Source: Leptidea sinapis (Eukaryota; Arthropoda; Insecta; Lepidoptera; Pieridae). From it: a stretch of 64,000 nucleotides of DNA. The translations under genes were made by a program, and so were the position numbers. Of this stretch, positions 36,601 through 50,200 are shown piece after piece. The stretch covers positions 5,470,501 to 5,534,500 of the forward strand of contig NC_066267.1 of the NCBI RefSeq assembly GCF_905404315.1. The letters are read 5' to 3'. Numbering within the stretch: position 1 is the stretch's first letter; every line of letters starts with the position of its first letter. The notes under the pieces were generated by a model. That model had not been told where the DNA came from and did not search any database. It saw nothing but the letters and a program-made list of their open reading frames with translations.

Positions 36601-39600
36601 CTATAAGGCGGTAAGAATGACTTAACGGGTATATTGGGACAGCTTCAGATTATTGACAGCTAATTACTGACAGTAGAAGGTAGTAATTTATCTCTATCTG
36701 TAGATAGTATATTGGGAACGGCCGTAAAGGTGTAATGATAATGACTGTCGGGCGTCGATCCGTTCATGACATAAGGAGTGCCCGCGTGTTAACAATTCGC
36801 GGCTATAAACAAACATACATGTTTTTATATATTCGTCATTCATTAACTATCCGATTTGAGTATCTATCTGTAAACAATAATATGTGTCGTTGTTTTTGCA
36901 TTTTTTATCGTTGTGTATACATACTACATCAGTGGGAGGCTCCTTTACACAGGATGCGGCTACATTATAGGTAATAACGGTAGGAACATATAGTTAGTAT
37001 ACCACAACGGAGCCTATTTCTGCCTAGAAGCAGTAAAATTACTGGGCAAACGAAACTTAACATGTTATGTCTCAAGGTGACGAGTGCAACTGTAGTACCG
37101 CTCAGAATTTTTGGGGTTTTTCAAGAATCTGCACTGCATTGCATTGCAGTCCATGAAATGCAGACAGCATGCATATGCAATAAATAGTAAGTATTATCTC
37201 ATTACCGATGGCTTTAAGCTACATTATTCCTGAATACTTGACTGATTTTTTTTCTATTGACGTCTAGCGTCTGTCCGGTCAGCTAGTTTGTTCATATTTA
37301 AAGTAAACATTACAGACACTAGGTCGGCTTGTTAGAATGATATTGTATACTTAATTTATATAAGATTGTATGCTTCCAAAATAAACAATAAATAAATAAA
37401 TAAAATTGTCCGTTAGCTATGTGTAAAGCGCACACGTCAGCAATCAAAGTAGGATATTCAATTTTTTTTGAGTTTATTGATAGACAATTTTATGTTGGTG
37501 TACTTAAATGGAGTGGTATTTTAAGTACACTGCTATCAAAATATAAGTAAAGAACAGTAGCGTAACTCAGCCGTCTCCTTGAAATTTATACCTACGTCTG
37601 GCTAGGGTTGGTACATACAAAAAAGCCGACCTGAAAACCTCACACATGTTCATGTAAGTTAATAAATAAGTCTACTTGTATGCTAAGTTTAAGTTGGTAC
37701 TAGGTTTAAGTTGCAGAATAAATGATTTTTCTTTTCTTTTCTTTTTTCAAAGTAATATTTAGCACATATAAATAATAGTATTTTGTAAATATTAAAGGTA
37801 AAAGTGTATTAAATTTAATTTTTAGTGATTTGATACTTTTCAGCTTTTGAAGTCGGTGTTTTTTAACGTAGTGTTTTTTTATTTTTTTTATTTTTAGTGT
37901 CACTTACTAATTTTAATATATGATCAATCTGAATGAAAACTCCTAAAGAAGCCGAACACAAAAAACAATTATATCATCAAGGTAAACAAAAATTTTTATA
38001 AAAAATGTTCATAAAATGAAAACTACTGGGCCAAATTATGTAAAATTTTTATGGTACCAAATGGTATCTTTAATATTAAAAATCTCAGAGTAGGTAATCG
38101 GTGTACATATATGATAACCTCCTCCTTTTTGAAGTCGGTTAAAAAGATTGACGGCGTGGCACTGCTAATTTGACTCATACAGCGACCAGTCTCGGCTGCG
38201 TACGTCGTGGCATTCAATAGTTTTGTGTCCCCAAGATTGCTTAGCGGCTGTGTAAATAGTGAGTATGTGTGCGTGCGTCGATTCGGGCGCTCTACGTAGT
38301 TAATGCACTGTTCATTTACTGTATTGCGCTGCTACCAACAAATTGAATGATTAACAAAAAGAACAAAATTGAAAAACATGAGTAATAATGTTTACTTTCG
38401 TTAACTTATAATAGAATGATACGAATTAACACGCGTATTATTATTACGTATGTTATCGTATTGCGAAAATAAACTTTATTAATATATCGCGTGCTTTACA
38501 CCTCGTCACGGAAAACTGACATTGACTGCAGTCGAGATTGTAATGCACGTCTGAACAAACAATTAACCATTTATGTTGTATATATTGACTGCAAACCCGA
38601 AAGGCGTTGTTCTGTTCGTGTTAAAGTGAGCGACGAGACGAGCAGGACGTTCAGCTGATGGTATTTGATACGCCCTGCCCATTACAATGCAGTACCGCTC
38701 AAGATTCTTGAGAAATCCAAAAATTCTGAGCGGCACTACAATTGCGCTCGTCACCTTGAGACATACGATGTTAAGTCTCATTTGCCCAGTAATTTCACTA
38801 GCTACGGCGCCCTTCAGACCGAAACACAATAATGCTTACACATTACTGCTTCACGGCAGAAATAGGCGCCGTTGTGGTACCTATAATCTAGCCGGCATCC
38901 AGTGCTAAGGAGCCTCCCACTGTGGTGAAGTGAATTTATAAACTAAACCAAGGAAATAAACAAAAACATATTTCTAAATGATATGCCTATAATATAATAT
39001 GTATTAAGGCGCGGACTGACTAGGGTTGTAAACGCTACAACCAACCCAATATTTGTGTTGATCATGTGGCTAAGCTGCAAATGGACATTTATTTTACTGA
39101 TTTTCTTTCGTTTATTTAAAATCTACATATTTAATTGAAAATTTATTCGGTTAAAGTTTTAGGAAAGTAATAATTCTATTAAATTCTTTACAAAAAATAA
39201 GTTTTTATAGCTGAAAATTCGGAGATTTTTTACTCCAAAGTTTATTTTTGGGAAGCAACTTTCAAATTTTTTATTGGATATTTCAAATTATATATAAATA
39301 TTCTATTCGGTTCAAAATTTTATTTAAGTCCTTCTTTGTGTTCTGGATTTTTTTGCGTCGGAATATTTTCATTGCGTTATGTTGTAATCGACTCTCTAAG
39401 AAACCAATTTTTGTAGATGCTTATGTACGACCGCGCCTTAACGCCCCCGCGGTCTGGGGGGGCGACGCGGGGTTAAAACTCGTACAATCCGACCTACCGA
39501 CCTCAACACGACGAATGGAATATTCCTACCAAATTTCAAGTCAATTTATCGAAGTAGCCGTTATTTCGTGGAAATCCATAAATATCCAAATGTTGGGAGT

Positions 39601-41257
39601 GTAAATACTGCTAAGATTCGACACACGTATGTATGTATGTATGTATGTAATATATTTATTCATGAAAGTTACAATTTATTTTTAACCATGCCCCGCAAAA
39701 CTGCTTACGCAGTTTGACTGCAGGTAATTCGCTTTACATAAACATAACTTATAAATTATTAAGTAAGTTATTGATACAATTAATTTACATAAATGGTTAT
39801 AACGTATTTAACAAATATTTTTTTAGTAAACTTTTAAATTTAACAAGTGTAGGCTCACGTCTTATGTCCTCGGGTAAACTGTTGAGTAAGTATGGAACTC
39901 GTTTTTTTAATGTTCTATCTCCATAGTAATTTTGTACCATGGGTATTTCAAATTTACCTTTGGACAATGACCTTGTGCCAGGCTTATGTTGCACCAAATT
40001 AGTGAAACGATCCTGTTTACTATAATTGTTTACAAGTAGAAGATATTTATGTTTCAGGCTAGCCGGTAAAATTTTACATATTTTATATAGTTTAGAGTGC
40101 TTGGCCTCTACACGAGGCATCCTCAGGAGATGCTGACCTCACGAAGGCTCAAAACCCGGCCGTTAAATTGTAAGAAAGGAAGTCGACCAGTGAAATGTTA
40201 ATATCACGGCTTTGGCAATATATATGATCTTAAAATCTTCATCCAGAAAAATGATCTTAAATCTTCGAATGTCTTGTTCACTCTCAGGTTGTGGCTCCAT
40301 CAATGTGTCACTCGAACGGTTGATTCAGTTGGTAAACGCGCTCGGACAGAAAACAAGAGGCGCGGGTTCGAGTACGCCCTTTTTTTTGAAGGTACCCATG
40401 TCGTATCGTCCCGAAAACATCGCAAAAGGAAGCTTATTCCACAGCTTTGTAGTACTTGGAAGGAAACTGCTTGAAAACCGCACTGTGGAGGACAGCCACA
40501 CATCTAGATGGTGGGGATAACATTTATATAGTTAATCCCAGAAGTAAAGGATATCACCTTAAAATAACAAATCGTTTATACAGGCACTGCTTACATCAAT
40601 ACCAGTGGGAGGCTTCATTGCACAGGATGCCTGGGAACCACAACGGCGCCTATTTCCGCCGTGAAGCAGTAATGTGTAAGCATTACTGTGTTCCGGTCTC
40701 CAGGGCGCCGTAGCTAGCGAAATTACTGGGCAAATGAGACTTACATCGTATGTCTCAAGGTGACGAGCGCAGTTGTAGTGCCGCTCAGAATTTTTCAAGA
40801 ATCCTGAGCGGCACTGCATTGTAATGGGCAGGGCGCATCAATTACCATCAGCTGAACGTCGTGCTCGTCTCGTCCCTTATTATCATAAGAAAAAAAACAA
40901 ATAATAATATTTTTTTTATTGTTTTACAGAACGAAGACAACGGTCTATGCTTGCCGGCCGCGCGAACAGTACTTCGTCGAATACATCGAACACGTCGTCG
41001 CGGATGAACGGCGTGGCCCCGCCCCCGCTACCTGTCCCCGCGCCCGCTCCGCTCCCCGCTCAACCTGTCAAAAATAATGTCACGTCCGGTAAGCATCGAT
41101 AAAAAAGGCATTAAATTTTCTCAAAATTGATTCAAAAATTCTTTTTCATGTCATTTCTAACACTACCGTCGCTTCGGAAACAAATGGCGCACTGAGAGAG
41201 TAGAAGCGGCGCAGGAATCTCTCCCAGCATTCATTTTGCGTTTTATTTACTAATTAA

Positions 41258-41294
<37 letters not shown>

Positions 41295-44200
41295 AAGTTG
41301 TGTTAGTTACACCATTTAAGTCAAGAACGGCTAGACCAATTTTTCTGTTGTTTGTTTTTTTTGGATTTCTCTTAGTAATTAATTATTTTTAACTTAATTA
41401 TTTTCTGATACCTTTTATATGGATTGACATTTTCATGACATCTCGAGAATAGAAAGAATTCAATGAAGTATTCAAGTTGACTGGTTGGTGTGTTTGTTTC
41501 GAGTGTGCGAGTGACTATTAGCTTATTGTGCCGATATTATCATTAACAATGTCACGACTAAGACGATCAAATTATTCCTGACAAAAACGTAATGCAACTA
41601 GGATTCGAAACATTGCGAATGAAAGGACTGAAGAAAAGAACCGCGTTAGTATGGATCGACGTCGTGCTATGAATCACAAGAGCAAAGCGTAGCAGCCCGT
41701 AAAACGGATCGGCTGGCAATACGAATTCGTCCAGTAAAACCTCAGAGATCAACAACTACTACTACTGCTTGCATACTAGCTTTCGCATTGGGCCGATGGA
41801 CGTTGTTTGCGAGTATTCTGCGGAGAAACGCAAGAATTTTGCTGCCATTTTCTAAAAAACACTCAAAAATACAATGTTTGTTTCCAAATGACCTCATTTG
41901 GGGCAGACTACCTAAGAACGAGGATTTAATCGGACATTCAACGTTTTTATTTATTTACATACTTACACACAATATAGTAGAAGAATAACATACCTACTAT
42001 ACTTACTCCTATGTATTGTGTATGCTAATTCTAAAAAAAGTGTTTATAAATCAGTAATACGGGTTTTGCTTTTGATATTGTAGATATAAGGACAGATTCA
42101 TCGTATTCACTCATTGCAACATCTCGAAGATGCACAGCTTAAATTTTTACAATTATCTTTCACGGGCAACATGGAGAAATAACTTGATCAATGTCAAGAG
42201 ATCAATGCAGCAATGATAATAGCAATTCTTCAGATCTGCAGCAACTACTTAATGAACATTTTGCATGTCGAGTTAGCCCGTAAATCTTTAATTTCCGATC
42301 CGTCTTGCACTCGCCCTGACCATTTAAATCTTAGGCCAATCCTTGAAAGTTTGTGGTCTGAATCAAGACAATCCAATTCCCAGGTAGTTCCATGGTAGGA
42401 ATATTCTTTTCACCGAGTAGAGGTCAGCTCAGAACGGATTTTCCAAAATTCCATCCGCAAGAGTTTTTTTTTATTATGAACAGAACAACGTGTGTCAGGT
42501 CAACTAGTTTAACATATATATCAATTGATCTTAGATAATTAATACGCCTAGATAGACTTTGACAGCTACACGTCGTAAAAAATAGCGACGATCTGTTAAC
42601 CTCTATTTTCAGCAACGCACGCACTCTAAAACAAAGTGACATACGTATCTCGAGTGTTAAACGTAACTTGTCATGCATCTGATCTAATAAACGTGACCTG
42701 TTGTCATGCAATGCTTAATAGCTAGAGGCTCTCGTATAAATTATATGCAATTGATATGTAACTGTAGATACGTATTTTAAACATAAGCGCGTAATAGTTA
42801 TTTATGCAACTGTTGTGTAATAAGGGTTATTAAAATACTAATATGGATTGGATGGACTCGGCTTCGCCTCGTGCGATAATAGTATCACATGAGTGTTTTA
42901 ATACCTAATTATCAACAGTTGCATACAAGACTTTATTACACCCAGAATATGAATCCTCTAAAAGATTCTGAAACAGCTTACTGCTAACATTAAAACACCA
43001 GTCCTAGTAGTAACCTAATTTCATCCATTATTGATTATATACAAATAAATAGGTAATAATGAAACAATTATTTATTTATTAATTATTTTAGTAGTAATTT
43101 ACATTTTGTATAGTGCAATAATTAAAATTCACTCAAATATAATGTTCTTTTGCAGCGTTTAAAATGAATCGCTCATTTTTTGTAAACAAAACAACAAAAA
43201 TATCGAAGAAAAATGGCGGGGATTCGAATAGCCAATTTTTTTTTACGGCGCGCAACGTTCTGGTAGTGTGGAACGCGCGTAAACGAAAATGTTCTTTTTT
43301 TGAAATTCATACAGATACCACGCATCGAGCAATAAGAATGTGGCTGTCTGTTGAAACTCTTTGCGCATGAAGGGATCGAAAAAAACATAGGAGTGTTGTT
43401 ATGAAATTCAGTACAACATTACAACACTCGTTTGGATGATGTAATGGTTATTAGAACATTGGGTGTTTTAATGTTGGCAATAAGGTAACTGTTTCAGAAT
43501 TTTTAATAGAGGATTTAAAGCATGGGTGTAGATAAATCCTATAAAACGATACAAAAGTTAATCTATTGTAATTGTAACCGATTTTGACTGACATATCGTA
43601 AACAGTTGGTCGCTTTGGGTATTGCTTCTCAGCATTTATTTATTATTATGATTCTGATGTTTTGGATTTAAAATTACCAGGGAGGCTTCTTTGCACAGGA
43701 TGCCGGTTAGAGTATGGGTACCACAGCGGCGGCTTTTTCTGCCGTGAAGCAGTAATGTGTAAGCATTATTGTGTTTCGGTCTGAAGGGCGCCGTAGCTAG
43801 TGAAATTACTGGGCAAATGAGACTTAACATCTTATGTCTCAAGGTGACGATTGCAATTGCAGTGCCACTCAGAATTTTTGAGTTCTTCAAGAATTCTGAG
43901 CGATACTGCATTGTAATGGACGCCCTGCTCGTCTCGTACCTCATTTTTATAAAATAAATTCAAAAGAAATAACGTTATAATAAACTTTACAGGAGGGGGG
44001 TACACGCTCAAGGGCAAGAAACCGAAAGCTCGCAAACTCACGAAAGCTGACATCAGCGCACCGAAAGACTTCAAGCATATTTCACACGTCGGCTGGGATG
44101 CTAATAAAGGTGATGCCAGGCCCACTAAAAACAATATTTACAAAATCAAGTGTCATTTATTACAAAATCACTTAACAGTTAACACGCGAGTTAAAGGCCT

Positions 44201-47200
44201 GGAGTAAATAGCAGGTGCATCTCCCCCCGCTGACCGCACGCCTCGCCTACAGTGTAGTGCTGTGCCGTAGTCGTCGCTTACCGAGTTATCGCGTTAATAC
44301 GAAAATTGCGATCCCGTGTTGTTTTTTTTTTTAAATAATGACTGATCTGAGTCCATTTGATTCCGTTCCAAAAAAAAAAAAACTATTTTTTATTCATCGC
44401 CAAACACTATTTATAGTGTCGCTAGAATTGTTTTAAATATGTGTGTTGAAGATAGGCAGAACTAAAATTGGAGATTTAACTATAAGTTAAAATGATGAAG
44501 ATTTTTTTTTCATCATTTTAACCTAGAGTAAAATGGTAATTTTGAAGCATTGTTTAAATTTATCGTCATCATGATTATGGTTATCGATATATTTTATAAT
44601 TAGATCACAGCACTATCGCATTCCTGAACCTTACATTCAACTCGCGCGTTATCTGTATGTATGTACAAATAGTAGATACAATTAAGTATTTATTAGTTGC
44701 CTACATATATCGCCCGTGAAGAAAAAAGTGTTGTTTTTAACATCATCATCATTTCAACCGGAAGACGGCCACTGCTGGATTAAGGTCTCCCCCAAAGACC
44801 GCCACGACGATCGGTCTTGCGCTGCCCTCATCCAACCTACTCCGGCGATCTTGATCAGATCATCGGTCCATCTTGTCATCGGCCTACCAACGCTACGCTT
44901 TCCGGTACGTGGTCGCCATTTGAGGACCTTAGTGCCCCATCGGCCATGTGTTCGTCTAGCTATGTGCCCTACCCACTGCCACTTCAGTTTCGCAATCATT
45001 TGGGCTGTCGGTGACTTTGGTTCTCCTACGGGCTCATATCTGTATCGATCTCGTAGGGAAAAAAGGTAATTTTTAACACGAAGATATAATTAATACACCA
45101 CCAGCGCGACTGGTTGCGCCGCCGTGGCGTACCGTTGCAATATACCCGACGTTTACTAAAGAAAACCGATAGAGCCAATAGAAGGCGCCATCTTGTTTAC
45201 TTGTTTCACTAACACGTGTATTATTCAGGCTTCGACGTGGAGAATCTGGACGAGGCAGAGATGCGCTCGTTCCTAGTGAAGGCGGGGATCTCTGAGAAGC
45301 AGTTGGCTGACCACGCCACCAGGCAGTTCATATACGACTTCATCAACATGAACGGCGGTGTCGACGCCGTTAAGGAGGAACTACACGACAACACGTCTAA
45401 AGGCACGTATTTAATAATAATATCTTTTATTTGACATACACATGAAACATTACATTGCTACGAAAAAATAAGAATAAAAGATGATGAATTTATTTAAAGA
45501 TGTGGTGTCGTGGGACACCAGGTAGGAACGAAGTTCCTTCGGCTAATGTAGAATCGACACAATTTGTAAAAAAAAATTCGTGTTCATTTTTATGTAGGTT
45601 TTCTTGATTTTTCTCTTCAATTTTGCAGATTACTTTTTATTTAAGTACAGGACATTCAGTATTTTAGGAAATAATAAATTACGTTAAATAAAAAAAATCG
45701 TAATCCAAATTATCAATTAAAATAACAAAATATGTCTCTTTATTTTTGTTTGACAACATAAAATTACATAGAAATAGAAATAATTACAAAATTATGCACT
45801 ACTCGCTTGTGTATACAACTGTCGCGCCTGCGCACGTCTCATTTAACGGTTTTATTCCACGGACTTTTTCTTACGGTTTTACTTTCACATTTTTTTCAGC
45901 TCGGTCCCGCAGCAAAATCCCTATCTCCTCCAAGCCTGCCGTAAGGAACTTCGTTCCAAAAAAGAAAAATTATAACTAAAACTAACTAGAACATGTTTTA
46001 TTCTTTGTAAACAACTTTCCCAAGATATTACATAATAAATCCACGGACAAGTAAAACAAGAAGGACTCCACGCCGTACACTTTTGCATAACGCACGACGG
46101 CATTTTTAAAATATGTTATTGAGACGCAAACTGATCTGTCACAGACGATGACAATTCTCATAATGGCCGCCTATCGGGCTGTAGTAGTGTAAGTGTGTGC
46201 GTGGGGCTATGTATTTACACGTTAATCGGCTTGTTTTGGTGCCACACTGTTATGTAAGTTGACACGGAGACCAGCTGATAGCAATGTCGAGAATTAAATG
46301 GTTTTGTGGACGAGTTATAAACTCTGCTTTTCATTTCCATTGATATGAAATAAAACAGTAACATAGACATTTTTAACAATTTTAGCAAATTTGACGAAAT
46401 AATTAATAATCGCACGAAAAAACAAGTCCTGTTTCCTGCCGCTTTTTTTTAATCTACGACATTGATATTAGGATTGGGCTCGAGACCTATACAGCCTACT
46501 ATTAAATAAATTTTGTAATTATTTTCTTTGCCTTAATAAGATACATTTATGAGTAGATACGTTTAAGCACTTGTGCACCAAAATCATTTTGTGCAGCCTA
46601 TATCTTGCACAAATAATTAATTTCAGAGCATGAGAAGTGAAATAGTATATTTCATTACGAGTGCGGAAAACCTGCCATTGTATAGAGTTCCGACAAAAGT
46701 CTACCCGAGCCGAGGCTCAGCCGAAGTTGAGGGTTGACAGTCAGGACAAGTTGCAATGACGGTTTCGCACGTGTACTGAACAACTATTTTTAATACAGTT
46801 GCGAAAAAATTAAGCATTTTAATTGAATATTAAAAACACAAAATGGCGCCAACCATAAAATAATATAAGCAAAGTTTTTTTTTTGTTTTCTTTACCCATT
46901 CTGGGTAGGCAAAGGGAACTGTGCCCATACAGCCAAGTTTTCAGTATATTTTTTTATTGATATGAAATTTAATGAGATGAAATGAAATGAAACCTAACCT
47001 AACTCATTGAATCAAATCATCAGATTTGATATTGAAACAAATTAGTAGCTTCTCTTTAGAAATATTTGCATGAATCCTAAAAACTTCTTATTGTTAAAAC
47101 TTCGTGGTTGGTTTATTTCTTTTCAATAGGCATTATTTTGACAGTTGGGAAAGAAAATGTAATAGCCCACATCCCGAACGCTATACGTCCCTGCAATAGT

Positions 47201-50200
47201 CTACTTTTCGAGCAACTGTATTAAACAATATATTTAGTTCCAGTGAGCGAGTGTCCCCGGAGCTACAGCCCCGCCCCGCCGGCCCCGCCCCGCGCGCCGC
47301 ACGCCCCGCCCCCTGCTCCGCGTGAGTACTCCGACCTGCTGCTGTAGACTATTTGTAGATCCCTCTCTCCTGGGATTATTTATTTTTAGTTATTTATGCA
47401 ACTGTTGTGTAATAAGAGGTATTAAAACACGAATGTGGATTTATCTCACGAGGCGAAGCCGAGTGTGATAATAGTATCACACGAGTGTTTTAATACCTAA
47501 TTATCAACAGTTGCATACAAGACTTTATCTACACCCAAAAAATGAATCCTCTAAGTGATTCTGAAACAGTTAGCTTACTGCTAACATTAAAACAGCCAGT
47601 CCCAGTAGTAACATAATATCATCCATTACTGATTATGTACAAATAAACTAAGTATTAATGAAAGAATTATTTATTTTAGTAGTAATTTACATTTTGTATA
47701 GTGCAATAATTAAAATTCACTTGAATATTATGTTCTTTTGGAAATTAATTGCTCATTTTTTTGTAACAAAACAATAAAAATATCGAAGAAAAATGGCGGG
47801 GATTCGAATAAACTAATTTTTTTTTACGGCGCGCGACCTTCTGAAAGTGTGGAACGCGCGTAAACCAAAATGTTCTTTTTTTGAAATTCATACAGATGCC
47901 ACGCATCGAGCAATAAGAATGTGGCTGTCTGTTGAAACTCTTTGCGCATGAAGGGATCGAAAAAAAACAAAGGAGTGTTGTTATGAAATTCAGTACAAAA
48001 TTACAACACTCTTTTGGATGATGTAATGGTTATTAGAACATTGGGTGTTTTAATGTTGGCAATAAGCTAACTGTTTCAGAATCTGTAATAGAAGATTTAA
48101 AGCATGGGTGTAGATAAACAAATTAACACGTTGGTGGACAGTAACGGTCACAGGCGTCTATGTAGCTAAAAGTGATACGGCAGTACGCCAAACGACGACT
48201 AATTTTCCATACTATCATAAAGAACGCCATGTTTTACTGTCACCACAGGTATAATTAAGACTTTAGTGCTGTCACAAGACAATTTCCAAAAAATCGCCAA
48301 ATAATGTACCTTCACGCTCACGTTCACGTTTTTTATGGTCCCCTCCCTAAGCAAACTACGCTCGTGGGCGTCATAGTTTCATACGATCAGTCGAGTATTG
48401 CACCGCTGCGGTGTTCCGACATGTTGCTATATGTTTTCGTGCGTATTTTTTATATAAAAAGTAACTAATGTTTGTTTTCAATGAAATTTAATTGTTTTAT
48501 GCATAAGTACTAAATACTAATTAGAGACTAGTTGCAAATCTAAACAACGTATTTACGTTGATAATGTTTGTTGTACTAAATTTGTAACTAAATTTTTTGC
48601 AAATATCTCAAGACTCGTATGAAAAAAAAAAAAAAACGACTTCAGGACCTATTTGAATCGAGTCAAGACCCATTTGCTGGTGATGGACAGTACGTATCTG
48701 ACGATCAGTATCAAACATCCCGTGCCGGATCCATGAGTTTAGGCAATGAAGCTTTTGCCTCATATACACGATTTATGCGACAGTCCAGAGCTGCTATATC
48801 ATCTGACGTGTCAACATGCTCTTCGTCTAGTTATACAGATGTCTATGCTGACAAAACTTCATATTCTGACTAGACTCAACTCAATGAACATCGTGAAATT
48901 AAATGACAATACGGAAAAAAGCGTCTACGTCTAAGGCCGTTGTATCAGATCATATATTTTTTTTAATGTGTTATAACAATGTGTTATAACATGTAGGCAA
49001 TTTATGAAAATAAGTAGTGTCTCTGTAGCCGCAACCACTGACAAAGTACTGTACACCAACGTGTTAAATTAGTTACCAAAATATATGAACGTAGATGGAT
49101 GATGGTAAACGATGCGGGATGATGAAATCATATGGGCCACAATCTGAGAGTCGAACAAGACATATCATGATTTACGAATCATTTATCTCTCGAAAGGTTG
49201 GCTCGGTGGAAGAGCGCTGGGACGGAACCGGAGACGCGCAAATCGAGTCCTGCATCGTTCATAAATATTGGTTACAAATTTAATTTGTGTAATTAATCCC
49301 AGAAGTGAGGCATATTACTTGGGTATGTTCCGATATGCACTGCGAGTACTGCACAGTGCTATCACTCTAGAAAAATTCGTTTCGTTATGGATTGCCAGTA
49401 TATTGCCGCAGTACCCTAGGGAAATATATGACGTCATAAATCGCAGTCATATTCTACTGTGGCCTTTAGCGCGAAATCGCTAGTGTTTTCGAGGTAAGGT
49501 ACTTGCAGTACTTTGACCACGTGATCAGTCAAAACCACTCGAGTGCCTAACGTTTTATAAACAATACCTACATTTCAATCCCAAATATTTTTAATTTGAC
49601 AGTACTCCAACAACCGTTTTTTTTTTAATGAACTAGAAAACTTCAATACACTCATTCGAATGCTGCGTTAAAAAATGCGGCTGACGGTATACGGGATTGC
49701 GTTCCGTTTTAAATACGGTACGGAACGGTACTAGTATAACTGGCTGTAAATTGACGTCACAGTGTACATGTGTCGCAGTGCATATCGGAACATACCCTTT
49801 GTAATATCAAGTTGTTCATAAAGTACTATCAATATGTGTTGTCGTAGCGTCCCGAGCCCCACCGCCGCCGCCGTCCCGTGCGGTTCCGCCCCCGCCGCCG
49901 CCACCCGCCTCGCTGCGGACTGCGCCGCCGCCCCGACCCGCACACCGTGAGTATTGGATTAACTTTTCAAATCAAATCAAATCAAAATATTTTATTGCAA
50001 GTCACATTTTACAGTAGAATGGTTGGTACATTAATGGGTAGACAATATGTGACGCCCTGCAAGGGCACAGCAATGTTATACATAAAATAAACAAGTCTTA
50101 TACATTCTTATACTATATTGTAACTAATTCTCACAATTGTAGAAGCATTTTGAAACTAAAATATTTTTAAGATGTCTTTTAAATAGAGAAGGCTTCTCTT

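Larger units (their letters stand above)
33799..40929 (+). other. WASp intron 3 (7.1 kb)
   Basis: GTGGGT to TTTACAG. It holds a hAT MITE, a Helitron, MITE families A and B, three D repeats (36929, 38631, 40602), a LINE C-terminus (39640-40130) and a SINE. A common lepidopteran repeat ending CTCCTCCTTTTTTGAAGTCA (about 34798-35560, with a similar tail at about 38120) is split by the Helitron. Stretches 37290-38600 and 38940-39600 hold no recognised gene. Confidence 0.6.
41089..43992 (+). other. WASp intron 4 (2.9 kb)
   Basis: Contains repeat E copy 3 (41116-41250), a 1.25-kb Helitron, a minor repeat (42508-42720), the left 0.7-kb direct repeat and D copy 9. Confidence 0.6.
44110..45228 (+). 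other. WASp intron 5 (1.1 kb)
   Basis: Holds element P (44185-44648) and an RTE fragment (44745-45062), listed separately. Confidence 0.6.
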
